DNA of 64,000 nt from CAVQSS01 sp963746605 (GTDB taxonomy: Bacteria > Desulfobacterota > RBG-13-43-22). Below, one piece after another: positions 40,418 through 49,844 of the stretch (positions within the stretch are counted from its first letter, which is position 1; each line of letters opens with the position of its first letter). The stretch spans positions 12,119 through 76,118 of the forward strand of contig CAVVCH010000001.1 in NCBI GenBank assembly GCA_963746605.1, in the 5' to 3' direction. Both the position numbers and the translations under genes were made by a program. The notes under the pieces were generated by a model that was not told the origin of the DNA, did not search any database, and was given only the letters and a program-made list of their open reading frames with translations.

Positions 40418-41045
40418 ACTGGGTCAACTATACCTCCAATGGGTGGAAGCCTATCCGACCGCCCTACTCCACCGTAACTCCTTCCGCCCCAACCAGTTGA
40501 CCTTTTCGGCCCTTTTTCTCAGTGTCTTGGCCATTCCGGCCTTCATCCATTCCTTTTGGCTGGGAGGGCTGACCGTTTTGATCGCCGGCGTCCTGGATAC
40601 CCTGGACGGGGCTCTGGCGCGAAAAGCCGGGCAGGCTTCTCCTTCAGGGGCCTTCCTGGATTCCGTCTTGGATCGTTGCGGTGATTTTTTTATCTACCTG
40701 GGCCTCTGGGCGGCCGTGGGCCTTCGGGTTCCTCGCTTTTTTTTATGGACTACCCTGCTGATTTTTTTCTGCATCCAGGGGTCGTACCTGGTCAGCTATG
40801 CCCGGGCCCGGGGAGAAGCACTGGGGGTATCCACCTCCGCTGGATTCTTCGCCCGGGCTGAACGTCTGGTATTCCTGGGAGTGGGTTCGATAGTCAACGA
40901 CCTTTTGCGGCTGGTCTGGCCCCATAGACCCTGGATCGAGGAGCAGGGATTCATGGTCGGATTGCTTCTGCTGTTGGCCCTGGGCGTCCATCTTTCAGCC
41001 CTGAAGCGGATGGTCGAGGTCTTCAGGCGTCTGAAGGCTGGTTGA
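40401..41045 (+). CDS. CDP-alcohol phosphatidyltransferase, probably makes an inositol phospholipid
   Basis: A 214-residue protein with several membrane helices and the full family motif DTLDGALARKAGQASPSG then FLDSVLDR (D-x2-DG-x2-AR-x8-G-x3-D-x3-D). The start is TTG 40401, overlapping the inositol-phosphate synthase end by 17 bases, which implies coupled translation. Known: family members join CDP-diacylglycerol to an alcohol. Inference from the overlap: the alcohol is inositol 3-phosphate, as in actinobacterial phosphatidylinositol-phosphate synthases. A phosphatase to finish the lipid is not obvious, though the metallophosphatase upstream is near. Confidence 0.88.
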   Translation: MLRESKLGQLYLQWVEAYPTALLHRNSFRPNQLTFSALFLSVLAIPAFIHSFWLGGLTVLIAGVLDTLDGALARKAGQASPSGAFLDSVLDRCGDFFIYLGLWAAVGLRVPRFFLWTTLLIFFCIQGSYLVSYARARGEALGVSTSAGFFARAERLVFLGVGSIVNDLLRLVWPHRPWIEEQGFMVGLLLLLALGVHLSALKRMVEVFRRLKAG

Positions 41046-41394
41046 GGATAAAAGACCGGATCAGCCCATACCCGCTGAAACGGAATTTTCTGACCGGTCC
41101 ATGCTGCATGCTGATCGATTTGAATCATAAGTACCAGCCCTTCACTTATATGTCAATAAAGGCATAATAGGTTAATTTTTCATCATAATTTTTTATTGCA
41201 ATCGACCGAGGGATCAGATATACCACCTTTAAAAGCCTTATAAATCAATCCATCCTATTAGTCTAAATTATAACACTGAACGATCGGAGGTGAGGTTGAA
41301 TTCTGACGTTTGGCCTACTTTTCTAAGTTTCTTATAGTTACGGATCAACTAAATAATTTAACCATAAAACCAGAAAGGAAGGTGAGTGAATATT
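41046..41394. other. AT-rich leader of the formate dehydrogenase operon
   Basis: No gene in 349 bases. AT-rich compared with its surroundings, as expected for a promoter region, but no single promoter or operator stands out. AAAGGAAGG at 41373-41382 is the ribosome binding site for fdhA. Confidence 0.6.
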
Positions 41395-44300
41395 ATGGGC
41401 GTAACCCGAAGGGATTTTATCAAGATTAGTGGTGCCGGCGCTGCCGGACTGGTCCTGACCCAATTGGGTTTTGACCTTTCACCCATCGAAACCTATGCCC
41501 AGGAGTTCAAACTCAAAGGGGCCAAGGAGACCACCACCGTCTGTTGTTACTGCTCAGTCGGTTGCGGGATGATCGTGCATACTGACAGCCGTGGTCAGAT
41601 CATCAACCTGGAAGGCGATCCCGAACACCCCATCAGCGAAGGCGCCCTTTGTGCCAAGGGGGCGTCATCCTACCAAATCGCTGTCAATGAAAATCGGCTC
41701 AAGAAGGTCCGCTACCGGGCCCCTTTCAGCGATAAATGGAAGGATGTCTCCTGGGAGTGGGCATTGGAGAAGATGGCTGCCAACATCAAAAAGAGCCGGG
41801 AGGCGAGCTTTCAGCCCAAAAATGCTGCTGGCCAGGTGGTCAACCGGACCAACGGCATCGCCTCGGTGGGCAGCGCGGCCATGGACAATGAAGAGTGCTG
41901 GCTGTACGCCAAGATGCTCCGGTCCCTGGGGCTGGTTTATATCGAACACCAGGCCCGTATCTGACACAGCGCTACGGTAGCGGCTCTGGGAGAGTCGTTC
42001 GGACGCGGCGCCATGACCAACCATTACATTGATTTTCGCAATGCCGACGTCATCCTGAACATGGGTGGCAATGTGGCTGAAAATCATCCTGTTTCCTTCA
42101 AATGGATTCAGGCCGCCCAGGAGAAAGGGGCCGTCTTCATCCATGTGGACCCCCGCTATACCCGGACTTCCACCAAAGCGGATATCTTCGTCCGCCTTCG
42201 TTCCGGGTCGGACATCGCTTTCCTGGGGGGCATGATCAAGTATATCATCGACAATAAACTGTACGATGAATTCTATGTCAAGAACTACACCAATGCCGGG
42301 TTTATGGTTAACCCGAAATACAACTTTAATGACGGCCTTTTTTCAGGCTATGATCCTCAGAAGCGGTCCTATGACGCCTCTACCTGGGCACTGGAAAAGG
42401 ACGAGGCCGGGATACCCAAACAGGACCCAACCCTGGCCGGCGACCGCTGCGTTTTTCAGCTTCTCAAAAAACACTATGACCGCTATACCCTGGACAAAGT
42501 GTCCGAGATCACCGGTACCCCGAAGGATGATTTGCTGAAGGTCTATCAGGCCTATGGGTCCACCGGAGCCCCGGACAAGGCCGGCACCGAACTGTACGCC
42601 ATGGGCTGGACCCAGCACACCGTGGGGGTGCAGAATATCCGGGCCATGTGCATTATCCAGGGCCTCTTGGGAAACATGGGGATCGCCGGCGGCGGGGTCA
42701 ATGCCTTGCGCGGGGAATCGAATGTCCAAGGTTCCACCGATCAGGCCCTTTTGTTTCATCTCCTGCCCGGTTATCTGCCCAATGCCAGGGCCCAGTGGGC
42801 TACGCTGGCCGACTATAACAAAACCACGCCGAGTTCCAAGGATCCCCGAAGCGTCAACTGGTGGAAGAACCGGCCCAAGTATGTGGCCAGTTATTTAAAG
42901 ACCATGTACGGCGACAAAGCCACCAAAGAAAATGACTTTGGTTACGGCTGGCTGCCCAAGCTGGAACCCACCCAGGACGCTTCCTGGCTGAACCTGTTCG
43001 ACGAAATGTATAAAGGGGCCTTTACCGGTTTCCTGGCCTGGGGGATGAACCCGGCCTGTTCCGGAGCCCACGCCGGAAAGGTACGCCAGGCCATGGCCAA
43101 GCTGGACTGGATGATCAACGTCAACGTCTTTGACAGTGAAACCGGCTCATTCTGGAAAGGCCCGGGGATGAATCCCAAAAAGATCAAGACCGAGGTCTTT
43201 CAGTTGCCCTGCGCCGCCTCCATGGAAAAAGAAGGCAGCATCAGCAACAGCGGCCGCTTGATGCAATGGCGTTACAAAGCGGCCAATCCCCCCGGGGAGG
43301 CCAAGCCGGACGGCGACATCATGTATGAACTGTTCAAAAAGGTCCGGAGCCTTTACGCGAAGGATAAAGGAGTCCTGGCCGATCCCATCGTAAATCTCAA
43401 ATGGGACTATGAAACCAACGGCCATTTCGATATCCACAAGGTGGCCAAAGAGATCAACGGATATTTTCTGGAGGACGTGCCGGAACATCCCGTGGACAAG
43501 AAAGCCTACAAGAAGGGGACGCTGGTTCCCAGCTTTGTCTACCTTCTCGATGACGGCCGGACCTCCTCGGGCAACTGGGTTTACTGCGCCAGTTACACCG
43601 AGGCCGGCAACATGGCCGCTCGAAGGAAGAAGACCGATCCTACCGGCTTGGGCCTTTACCCCGAATGGTCCTGGGCCTGGCCGGTCAACCGCCGGATCAT
43701 CTACAACCGGGCCTCGGTGGATCTGGAGGGGAACCCTCGAAATCCCAAACGGGCCTTGCTGAAATGGGACGCTGAAGGGAAGAAGTGGGTCGGGGATATC
43801 CCTGACGGCCCGGCCCCGCCCATGGGCGATAAGGGGGTCTATCCCTTTATCATGAAGCCCGACGGGCTGCTGGCGCTCTTCGGTCCCGGTCTGAAGGATG
43901 GGCCCTTTCCGGAACACTACGAGCCCCTGGAATGCCCCATCGAGAAGAATCCCATGTCCGGCCAGATGATCAACCCGGTCGTTAAACTGTTTAAGGAGGG
44001 CATGGATAAGTTTGCCTCTTGTGATCCCAAATATCCCTTCGTCTGCAGCACCTACCGGGTGACCGAACACTGGCAGACCGGGGTTTTAACCCGCTGGCTT
44101 CCCTGGCTGATCGAAGCCGAACCACAATGTTTTGTGGAAATGAGCCTGGAACTGGGCAAGCTGAAGGGGATTAAGAACGGCGAAATGGTGATGGTTTCGA
44201 CCCAACGGGGAGCGGTAGAGGCCGTGGCCATCGTCACCAGCCGCTTGAAACCCTTTCAGGTGGCGGGACAGACCATCCATCAGATTGGCCTGCCCTACCA

Positions 44301-44457
44301 TTTCGGCTGGCTTCATCCCAAAAAAGGCGGGGACAGCGCCAACCTGTTGACCCCGACGGTGGGCGATCCCAATACCATGATTCCCGAATCCAAGGCCTTC
44401 ATGGCCAATGTAACCAAGTTAGCCAACCGACCGGCCCCCAAGGCCGGGAAGGCGTAG
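41395..44457 (+). CDS. fdhA: Formate dehydrogenase alpha subunit, selenocysteine and molybdopterin/tungstopterin, Tat-exported
   Basis: One 1,020-residue protein read through TGA 41962-41964 as selenocysteine (residue 190). The frame is the same on both sides, and the context HQARI-U-HSATVAALGESFGRGAMTNH is the FdnG/FdhA active site. Twin-arginine signal TRRDFIKISG at the N-terminus; a 4Fe-4S site CCYCSVGCGM...CAKGAS. GVNALRGESNVQGSTD and the C-terminal GLPYHFGWLHP pterin-binding domain follow. Known reaction: formate to CO2, or the reverse, in the periplasm. ATG 41395 has better spacing to AAGGAAGG than GTG 41386. fdhB follows after 14 bases. Confidence 0.96.
41962..41999 (+). promoter_or_regulatory. 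UGA selenocysteine codon with bacterial SECIS hairpin
   Basis: Directly after the TGA is a perfect hairpin CGCTA-CGG-TAGCG (41970-41982), extended by CAG/CTCTG with a bulge. Its position fits a bacterial SECIS, which must lie just 3' of the codon. It needs SelB and tRNA-Sec encoded elsewhere; none is in the window. Confidence 0.8.
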
Positions 44458-44471
44458 GGAGGTGAACCCGA

Positions 44472-45230
44472 ATGGCAGATAAATCTTTTTTTGTAGATAC
44501 ATCCAAATGCACGGCCTGCCGGGGATGTCAGATGGCCTGCAAGCAATGGAACAAGCTGGGGACCGAAGACACGGTCAACTGGGGAAGTCACCAAAACCCC
44601 CCGGATCTGTCTTCCACCTGCTATAAGGTCGTTCGCTTCAACGAGACCGAAGTGGCCGGCCGGCCGGTTTGGTTGTTCTTTCCGGATCAATGCCGGCATT
44701 GTTTGGAGCCGCCCTGCAAAGAGGCGGCCGACGCCCAGGTCAAAGACGCCATCATCAAGGACGAGGCCACCGGCGCCGTCATTTATACGGATAAAACCAA
44801 GCAGCTCAAGGCCAAGGACATCCTGGATGCCTGCCCCTACAATATCCCCCGTGCGGACAAGAAAACCAAACTCCTGGTCAAATGCACCATGTGTTTTGAC
44901 CGGGTGAAGAACGGGATGCTCCCGGCCTGTGTCAAGACCTGCCCTACCGGGGCCATGAGCTTCGGTGACCGGAATGAATTGGTGGACAAGGCGCAGAAGC
45001 GTTTGACCGAGGTGAAGAAGAAATTTCCTCAGGCCAGCCTCCTGGATGCCGACGATCTTCGGGTCATCTACCTGGTCTTGGAAGACCGTAAATTGTACCA
45101 CAAGTTTGCGGCGGCCGAGGACCGGGGGATCTCCCGCCAGGCGGCCCTGCGGAAGCTTTTTAAACCCTTGACGACTGTAGCGGCGGCTACGGCGGTTTTC
45201 GGAGGAATAGTCCAGGATACCCACCGCTGA
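44472..45230 (+). CDS. fdhB: Formate dehydrogenase beta subunit, Fe-S protein
   Basis: A 252-residue ferredoxin-like subunit. Cysteine groups: CTACRGCQMAC, CRHCLEPPC, DACPYN, and CTMCFDRV...CVKTCPTGAM, enough for three or four 4Fe-4S clusters. GGGAGGTG precedes ATG 44472. There is only a short hydrophobic patch at the C-terminus (VAAATAVFGGIV), not the full anchor helix of FdnH, and no cytochrome b subunit follows. This fits a soluble periplasmic FdhAB as in Desulfovibrio, which passes electrons to c-type cytochromes. A terminator follows. Confidence 0.94.
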   Translation: MADKSFFVDTSKCTACRGCQMACKQWNKLGTEDTVNWGSHQNPPDLSSTCYKVVRFNETEVAGRPVWLFFPDQCRHCLEPPCKEAADAQVKDAIIKDEATGAVIYTDKTKQLKAKDILDACPYNIPRADKKTKLLVKCTMCFDRVKNGMLPACVKTCPTGAMSFGDRNELVDKAQKRLTEVKKKFPQASLLDADDLRVIYLVLEDRKLYHKFAAAEDRGISRQAALRKLFKPLTTVAAATAVFGGIVQDTHR

Positions 45231-45262
45231 GTCGTTTGCCGTTGATAATCCTTTGATCGGCA

Positions 45263-45291
45263 GGGCCGATGTTCGCATCGGCCCTTTTTTT
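45263..45291 (+). terminator. Rho-independent terminator after fdhB
   Basis: GGGCCGATG-TTCG-CATCGGCCC, a perfect 9-base stem with a TTCG tetraloop, then seven T. It ends the fdhAB transcript. Confidence 0.95.
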
Positions 45292-45384
45292 ATCGGATTT
45301 TAAGTTTCTTTTTGAGTCCGATTGGTTTACACTCGATGCCATCGGATTTGTTTCGATGCTACCTTAATGGCTTGGGAGGATTTT

Positions 45385-46182
45385 ATGCGCGCTTATCAAC
45401 GATCGATCATCTGCTTCACCTTACTTCTGGTGGGTTGTTTTGTTGCGGGCACGGTCCAAGTGTCCGCTCAATGCCCAACTCCTGATAAAATTCATGGTTC
45501 CCTGAAGAAGCTCTTTCCCAATGTGGAACCGGGTGTCATTCAACCAACAGAAATCAAAGGACTTTGTCAGGTGCAGGTCAAGCTGGGGGCTCAGATCCGT
45601 CTTCTTTACGTGGACGGTTCGGGGGATTATTTTTTGGCCGGCAACCTGATCGAAGCCAAGAGCGGACGCAACCTGACCATGGAGGCCACGCAACTCTTGA
45701 ATCGTCTGGGGGCCGACGACCTCCGTCAATTGGAGGCCTTGACCGCCTTCACTCTGGGGAAGGGAGACAAGGTCCTCTATTTCGTTACCGATCCCCAATG
45801 CCCCTATTGCAAACAGGCGGAAGCCATTCTTAAAAAGATCGCCGATAAAGGGGAACTGACGATTCGATTCATCTTCTTTCCCCTACCCTCCCATAAGGGC
45901 GCCAAGGAACAGTGTATCTCGATTATCTGCGACAAGAAAGGTTTGGAAGGACTGGAAAAGGGATATAAATCGGAGAACCAGTGCGCCGAAGGCCTAAAAA
46001 AAGTAGACGAGAGTTTGGCCTTTTTGCAGAAAAAAGGGATTTCCTCGACCCCGACTTTTATATTTTCCGATGGGATCGTCAATCCCGGCCTGATGCCGGA
46101 AGAGGCCCTGCGCCAGCGGCTTGGCCTCTCTCCGACCGCTTCCAAAATGGAAAATAAGACCTCCAGGCAAACCAAAAAATAA
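45385..46182 (+). CDS. DsbC-type periplasmic disulfide isomerase
   Basis: 265 residues from ATG 45385, behind GGGAGGA, with signal peptide (ICFTLLLVGCFVAGTVQVSA). The N-terminal part resembles the DsbC dimerisation domain (GSLKKLFPNVEPGVIQPTEI). The thioredoxin domain has the active site DPQCPYCKQAE and the cis-proline STPTFIF. Additional cysteines (EQCISIICDKKG, ENQCAEG) resemble DsbC/DsbG. Known role: reshuffles wrong disulfides. It is separated from fdhAB by a terminator, so it is an independent unit. Downstream cytochrome or Fdh maturation is a possible client, by inference only. Confidence 0.9.
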   Translation: MRAYQRSIICFTLLLVGCFVAGTVQVSAQCPTPDKIHGSLKKLFPNVEPGVIQPTEIKGLCQVQVKLGAQIRLLYVDGSGDYFLAGNLIEAKSGRNLTMEATQLLNRLGADDLRQLEALTAFTLGKGDKVLYFVTDPQCPYCKQAEAILKKIADKGELTIRFIFFPLPSHKGAKEQCISIICDKKGLEGLEKGYKSENQCAEGLKKVDESLAFLQKKGISSTPTFIFSDGIVNPGLMPEEALRQRLGLSPTASKMENKTSRQTKK

Positions 46183-46249
46183 CCAGGCAAAAAGTTCGCC
46201 AGTTTTCACCCGAGCGAAGCGGGTCCAGCCCTTTGAAGTAGAGACCGGT

Positions 46250-46359
46250 GTAGGGGAGGGGTTAATCCCCTCCCGAACCTATACCGGGCATGATAACGGC
46301 TTGGAAGAAATTTGAATCCTTAATTCCCAAGCTCGGGAGGGGATTAACCCCTCCCCTAC
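46250..46359 (-). repeat. MITE-like element, copy B (inverted)
   Basis: 110 bases with the same inverted termini as copies A and C, the interior in the opposite orientation (GAAGAAATTTGAATCC..AATTCCCAAGC). It lies between two converging genes. Confidence 0.85.
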
Positions 46360-46463
46360 TTTGATTCTATCCCGTCCCCCATGTATTAAATCGTGAGAAG
46401 CAGGAGTCACGGCCTGGGAGGCGTCAAAAGACTCGGAGAAAGGGCCGCTCAAAATAACTTATC

Positions 46464-47249
46464 TCATAGGCGGGGCGGCGGGGCGTACCCCCGGTTTTCG
46501 TCCCAGAAACGGTTCCTGGGATGCGGGGGGCTGCAATCGATGATCCCTTTGCGGCAAAGGGCCTCGCGCCATTCATATTTCAGAAAATGCCTTTCCGCGG
46601 CCACCGGTTCCGGTACAAAATCCACCCGGATGACCGGTGAATATTTTTCTTCCCCGTACCCGGTTCCCGGCTGGCTCTCGATCCTGGGCCTCATCGCCTG
46701 AGGGGCGCTTTTCTTAGGCATTTCCTTCAAATCCCTCTGGTCATAGGAGTCCCGCCGTTCATATACCGGCGGTTCCGGGGGTCTCTGCTCCAGGAAGGAC
46801 GCCACCGCGATAACCCCCATGGCCGAATAATCTCCCCAGGCGCCGGCATAGGATCCTCCGGCTTCGGTAAAATAGAAAGTATTTACCTGTTCCTTCGAAC
46901 TGCGCCACCCATCATAGTAACCCCAACCGTAGGGGTCCAGGATATACATGCGTTCCTGGGGTTGAAGCATGGACTTTTTCCCGGAGATGATGTTCCTGCC
47001 ATCAACGGCAATGACCAAACCCACCCGGTAAGGAGAGTGATTCCGGACCCGAATACTGTACCGTTCCCCGCGGATGGCCTCCACATAGGCCCGAAGAGTA
47101 TTCGGCTGCCCGGAAGCTACGGCGTACAACGGGAGACCGGCTCCCCGCTCCGTCACCACGCTGACCTCGACCAGGGGTGAGTACCCCAAAACTGTCCCCG
47201 CGGACAGCATCAGGACCAACCAGACGACCAGCAAAAGCATTCGTTTCAT
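46464..47249 (-). CDS. Conserved secreted protein of unknown function
   Basis: 261 residues. Signal peptide (LLLVVWLVLMLSAGTVLG), then a beta-rich segment GERYSIRVRNHSPYRVGLVIAVDGRNIISGKKS and a FYFTEAGGSYAGAWGDYSAMGVIAVASF segment. I recall similar uncharacterised proteins in deltaproteobacteria. The C-terminal 90 residues are Pro/Arg-rich and probably disordered. The exported part is probably periplasmic or surface. The function is unknown. Confidence 0.8.
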   Translation of the reverse strand: MKRMLLLVVWLVLMLSAGTVLGYSPLVEVSVVTERGAGLPLYAVASGQPNTLRAYVEAIRGERYSIRVRNHSPYRVGLVIAVDGRNIISGKKSMLQPQERMYILDPYGWGYYDGWRSSKEQVNTFYFTEAGGSYAGAWGDYSAMGVIAVASFLEQRPPEPPVYERRDSYDQRDLKEMPKKSAPQAMRPRIESQPGTGYGEEKYSPVIRVDFVPEPVAAERHFLKYEWREALCRKGIIDCSPPHPRNRFWDENRGYAPPPRL

Positions 47250-47684
47250 TTATTACCTCCTCTTGGTGACAAATCGGTTTTTTGTGAAGAGTTGATATGT
47301 TAAGAAAAAGTCCCGCACTGTCATCCTGAATCCTTCGTCTGACTGTCATCCTGAGCCCTTTCGCCTGCCGTCATCCTGAGCGAAGCGAAGGATCTGGGTT
47401 CTCGGCTCAGGGTAAACTCCGCGAAGGATCTCTGAACAAGCTGAAAGAACTAGATTCTTCGCATTCGCTCAGAATGACAAACCTTCTCTGACAGACTTTT
47501 TGCGAGACCATCAAGAATTGACTATTAGACCTTCGAGTCTCTTTATAGTTAAATCGACGCGCCCGGGTTTTGACGGAAAGTTCCAGGAAATCCGGCGGAA
47601 AGAGGGCGGGCCCGATTTTCATTGAAATGCAGGTCCCTAAAATGGTAACTATATGGATTATAAATTATTTTCGAAAAGGATTCC
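47250..47684. other. Repeat-filled intergenic region upstream of pncB
   Basis: No gene in 435 bases. GTCATCCTGAGC / GAAGCGAAGGATCT units (47318-47482) are followed by the TGACAGACTTTTTGCGAGACCA hairpin half (47489-47510). The last 150 bases before 47685 are AT-richer and must hold the pncB promoter. Confidence 0.7.
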
Positions 47685-49121
47685 ATGCGCAATCTTTCCC
47701 TTTTAGCCGATATGTACGAATTAACCATGCTGGGTGGTTACATCTCCAGCGGTAAACAGCATCAGCAGGCCAACTTCGATTATTTTTTTCGGAAAGTTCC
47801 GGATGCCGGCGGGTATTGCGTCACCGCGGGTCTGGAGCAGTTGATCGGTTATATTCAACAGATCCGTTTCTCGGCGCGCGATCTGGCCTATCTGGAAGGC
47901 CTCGCCATTTTTCCGGAGAAGGTGCTCCGCTACCTGGAAGATTTTCGCTTTAACGGGGACCTTTACGCTGTTCCCGAGGGCACCTTGGTTTTTCCCGGGG
48001 AGCCCATCATCCGGGTGACGGCCTCCCTGCCCGAAGCCCAGTTTATTGAATCGGCCCTTCTAAATATCATTAATTTTCAGACCCTCATTGCCACCAAGGC
48101 CGCCCGGGTCTGTATCGCCGCCGAGGGTGACCCGGTGATAGAATTCGGGCTTCGCCGAGCCCATGGTCCGGACGCGGCCTTAGGGGCCGCACGGGCGGCC
48201 TTCATCGGCGGCGCCCAGGGGACCTCCAACGTTCTGGCCGGGAAGCTGTTCGGGATCCCGGTTCGGGGAACCATGGCCCACAGTTGGGTGGAATCTTTTC
48301 CATCCGAACTGGAGGCTTTCCGAACCTATTGCCGCCTTTACCCCGAGGCCAGCCTCTTATTAGTGGATACCTATGACACGCTGAAAAGTGGGGTCCCCAA
48401 TGCCATTAAGGTGGGAAAGGAAATGAGATCTCAGGGCCTGGGTGAGCTGCGGGGGATCCGCCTGGACAGTGGTGACTTGGCCTATCTCAGCCAGGAGGCC
48501 CGGAAGATGCTGGATAAAGAGGGCCTTCCTCAGACCAAAATTTTCGCCTCCAGCGATCTGGACGAATGGATTATCGAGAGCATTAAAAAACAGGGCGGCC
48601 GGATCGACACCTGGGGCGTGGGGACCAAACTGGTGACCGCTTACTCCAACCCGGCCCTGGGCGGCGTTTATAAACTGACCGGCATCGAAGAAGCGGGCCG
48701 AATGGTCCCTAAAATAAAGCGGTCCGACAATCCTGAAAAAGTGACCAACCCCGGGATGAAAAAAATTATCCGTTTTTTTGATCAGAACGGTTTCATGCGA
48801 GGGGACGTGATGTTCCTGGAGGAGGAGGCTGTGCCGGAATCCAAGGCGCTCCGGGTTTACCACTCCACCATTGCCCACCTCAGCAAAATGTACCCCGCTC
48901 GTTTTTTGCGTTCCGAAATCCTGGTCCCGATTTTTCGAAAAGGAGTCTTGGCTTACTCCAAACCCTCCCTGCCGGAAATTCAGAAAAACACGCGTGCCAA
49001 TTTAGAACGGTTGGGACCGGAATATAAACGTTTTCAAAACCCGCATATTTACCATGTCAGCCTGAGCCAGAAGCTGTTGCGGACCAAGCAGACATTGCTT
49101 AAACAAACGTTTCTGTACTAA
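47685..49121 (+). CDS. pncB: Nicotinate phosphoribosyltransferase
   Basis: An intact 478-residue protein. LLADMYELTMLGGYI, FFRKVPDAGGYCVTAGLEQ, EFGLRRAHGPDAALGAARAAFIGG, GTMAHSWVESF, LLVDTYDTLKSGVPNAI and GIRLDSGDLAYLS are family signatures; the His in GTMAHS is the phosphorylated residue in relatives. It converts nicotinate + PRPP to nicotinate mononucleotide in NAD salvage. AAAAGGA precedes ATG 47685. Converges with uspA across a repeat region. Confidence 0.95.
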   Translation: MRNLSLLADMYELTMLGGYISSGKQHQQANFDYFFRKVPDAGGYCVTAGLEQLIGYIQQIRFSARDLAYLEGLAIFPEKVLRYLEDFRFNGDLYAVPEGTLVFPGEPIIRVTASLPEAQFIESALLNIINFQTLIATKAARVCIAAEGDPVIEFGLRRAHGPDAALGAARAAFIGGAQGTSNVLAGKLFGIPVRGTMAHSWVESFPSELEAFRTYCRLYPEASLLLVDTYDTLKSGVPNAIKVGKEMRSQGLGELRGIRLDSGDLAYLSQEARKMLDKEGLPQTKIFASSDLDEWIIESIKKQGGRIDTWGVGTKLVTAYSNPALGGVYKLTGIEEAGRMVPKIKRSDNPEKVTNPGMKKIIRFFDQNGFMRGDVMFLEEEAVPESKALRVYHSTIAHLSKMYPARFLRSEILVPIFRKGVLAYSKPSLPEIQKNTRANLERLGPEYKRFQNPHIYHVSLSQKLLRTKQTLLKQTFLY

Positions 49122-49156
49122 ACCCCCATGCTCGGGGCGAGCACCCCGAAGCATGA
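49122..49156. repeat. CCCCATGCTCGGGGCGAGCA-type stem-loop repeat
   Basis: CCCCATGCTCGGGGCGAGCACCCCGAAGCATG folds into nested stems. The same element is at 6328-6366, and a diverged one at 33173-33214. It follows the pncB stop directly. Confidence 0.65.
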
Positions 49157-49180
49157 AAATATTCAAGCTCTTCGTTTTTT

Positions 49181-49290
49181 GTAGGGGAGGGGTTAATCCC
49201 CTCCCGACCTTGGGAATTAAGGATTCAAATTTCTTCAGGAGCACGATTTATGCCCGGTTGGATGCGGGAGGGGATTAACCCCTCCCCTAC
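49181..49290 (+). repeat. MITE-like element, copy C
   Basis: 110 bases with inverted termini (GTAGGGGAGGGGTTAATCCC start, GGGGATTAACCCCTCCCCTAC end) and the CTTGGGAATTAAGGATTCAAATT interior. It sits between converging pncB and uspA. Confidence 0.87.
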
Positions 49291-49329
49291 ACCCGAACCC
49301 CTCAACCCTTACTCTTGGTTATTTTCGTT

Positions 49330-49818
49330 TTAAAATGTCCGGGAACAGGCGATCGTTTCGTGCTCTTTTCCCCTCACGGAAAGAATGGGCACCGGGCACC
49401 GGCGAAAGACTTTTTCCGCGGTGGAACCGAACAGGGTGTTGGCAATATTGGTTCGGCCCTTGGTCCCCATGACCACAAGATCCACTCCCTGATCCTTGAC
49501 GATCTCCAGCAGTTCCACCCAGGGAACCCCGACGCGAAAAACCCGTACAACTTTCAGGTCCTGACAACTGCTCTCCTTCAACAGTTGCTCGGTCTCTGTT
49601 TCTCGGCCGTGTTTTTGATCGGCAATATATTTTTCCACGGTAACCCCTACCCCCTCCACCTCGACTTTGCGGATGGCTTCCACGTCTCGTTGGTTGATGA
49701 CGTTGGCCACCACCAGCGTGGCGTTTACGGAACTGGCTAAAAGGGCCGCGTACTTAAGGGTAGCCTTGGAATAATCGGAAAAATCGACAGCCGCCATTAT
49801 TCTATTAATCGGTCCCAT
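49330..49818 (-). CDS. Universal stress protein UspA family
   Basis: 162 residues from Met 49818, chosen because GGAGGT stands just before it. IMAAVDFSDYSKATLKYAALLA opens the fold, and GTKGRTNIANTLFGSTAEKV is the ATP-binding G-x2-G-x9-G-S/T motif. Cytoplasmic, small-ligand-binding regulator. 26 bases separate it from the thioesterase gene on the same strand. Confidence 0.92.
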   Translation of the reverse strand: MGPINRIMAAVDFSDYSKATLKYAALLASSVNATLVVANVINQRDVEAIRKVEVEGVGVTVEKYIADQKHGRETETEQLLKESSCQDLKVVRVFRVGVPWVELLEIVKDQGVDLVVMGTKGRTNIANTLFGSTAEKVFRRCPVPILSVRGKEHETIACSRTF

Positions 49819-49844
49819 ACCTACCTCCATGATTGATTTGTTGG

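Noticed and set aside
40418..40500. Longer end of the inositol-phosphate synthase to 40500
   Set aside because: The tail overlaps the phosphatidyltransferase in the wrong frame and is unlike the family; a one-base correction gives a normal end at 40417.
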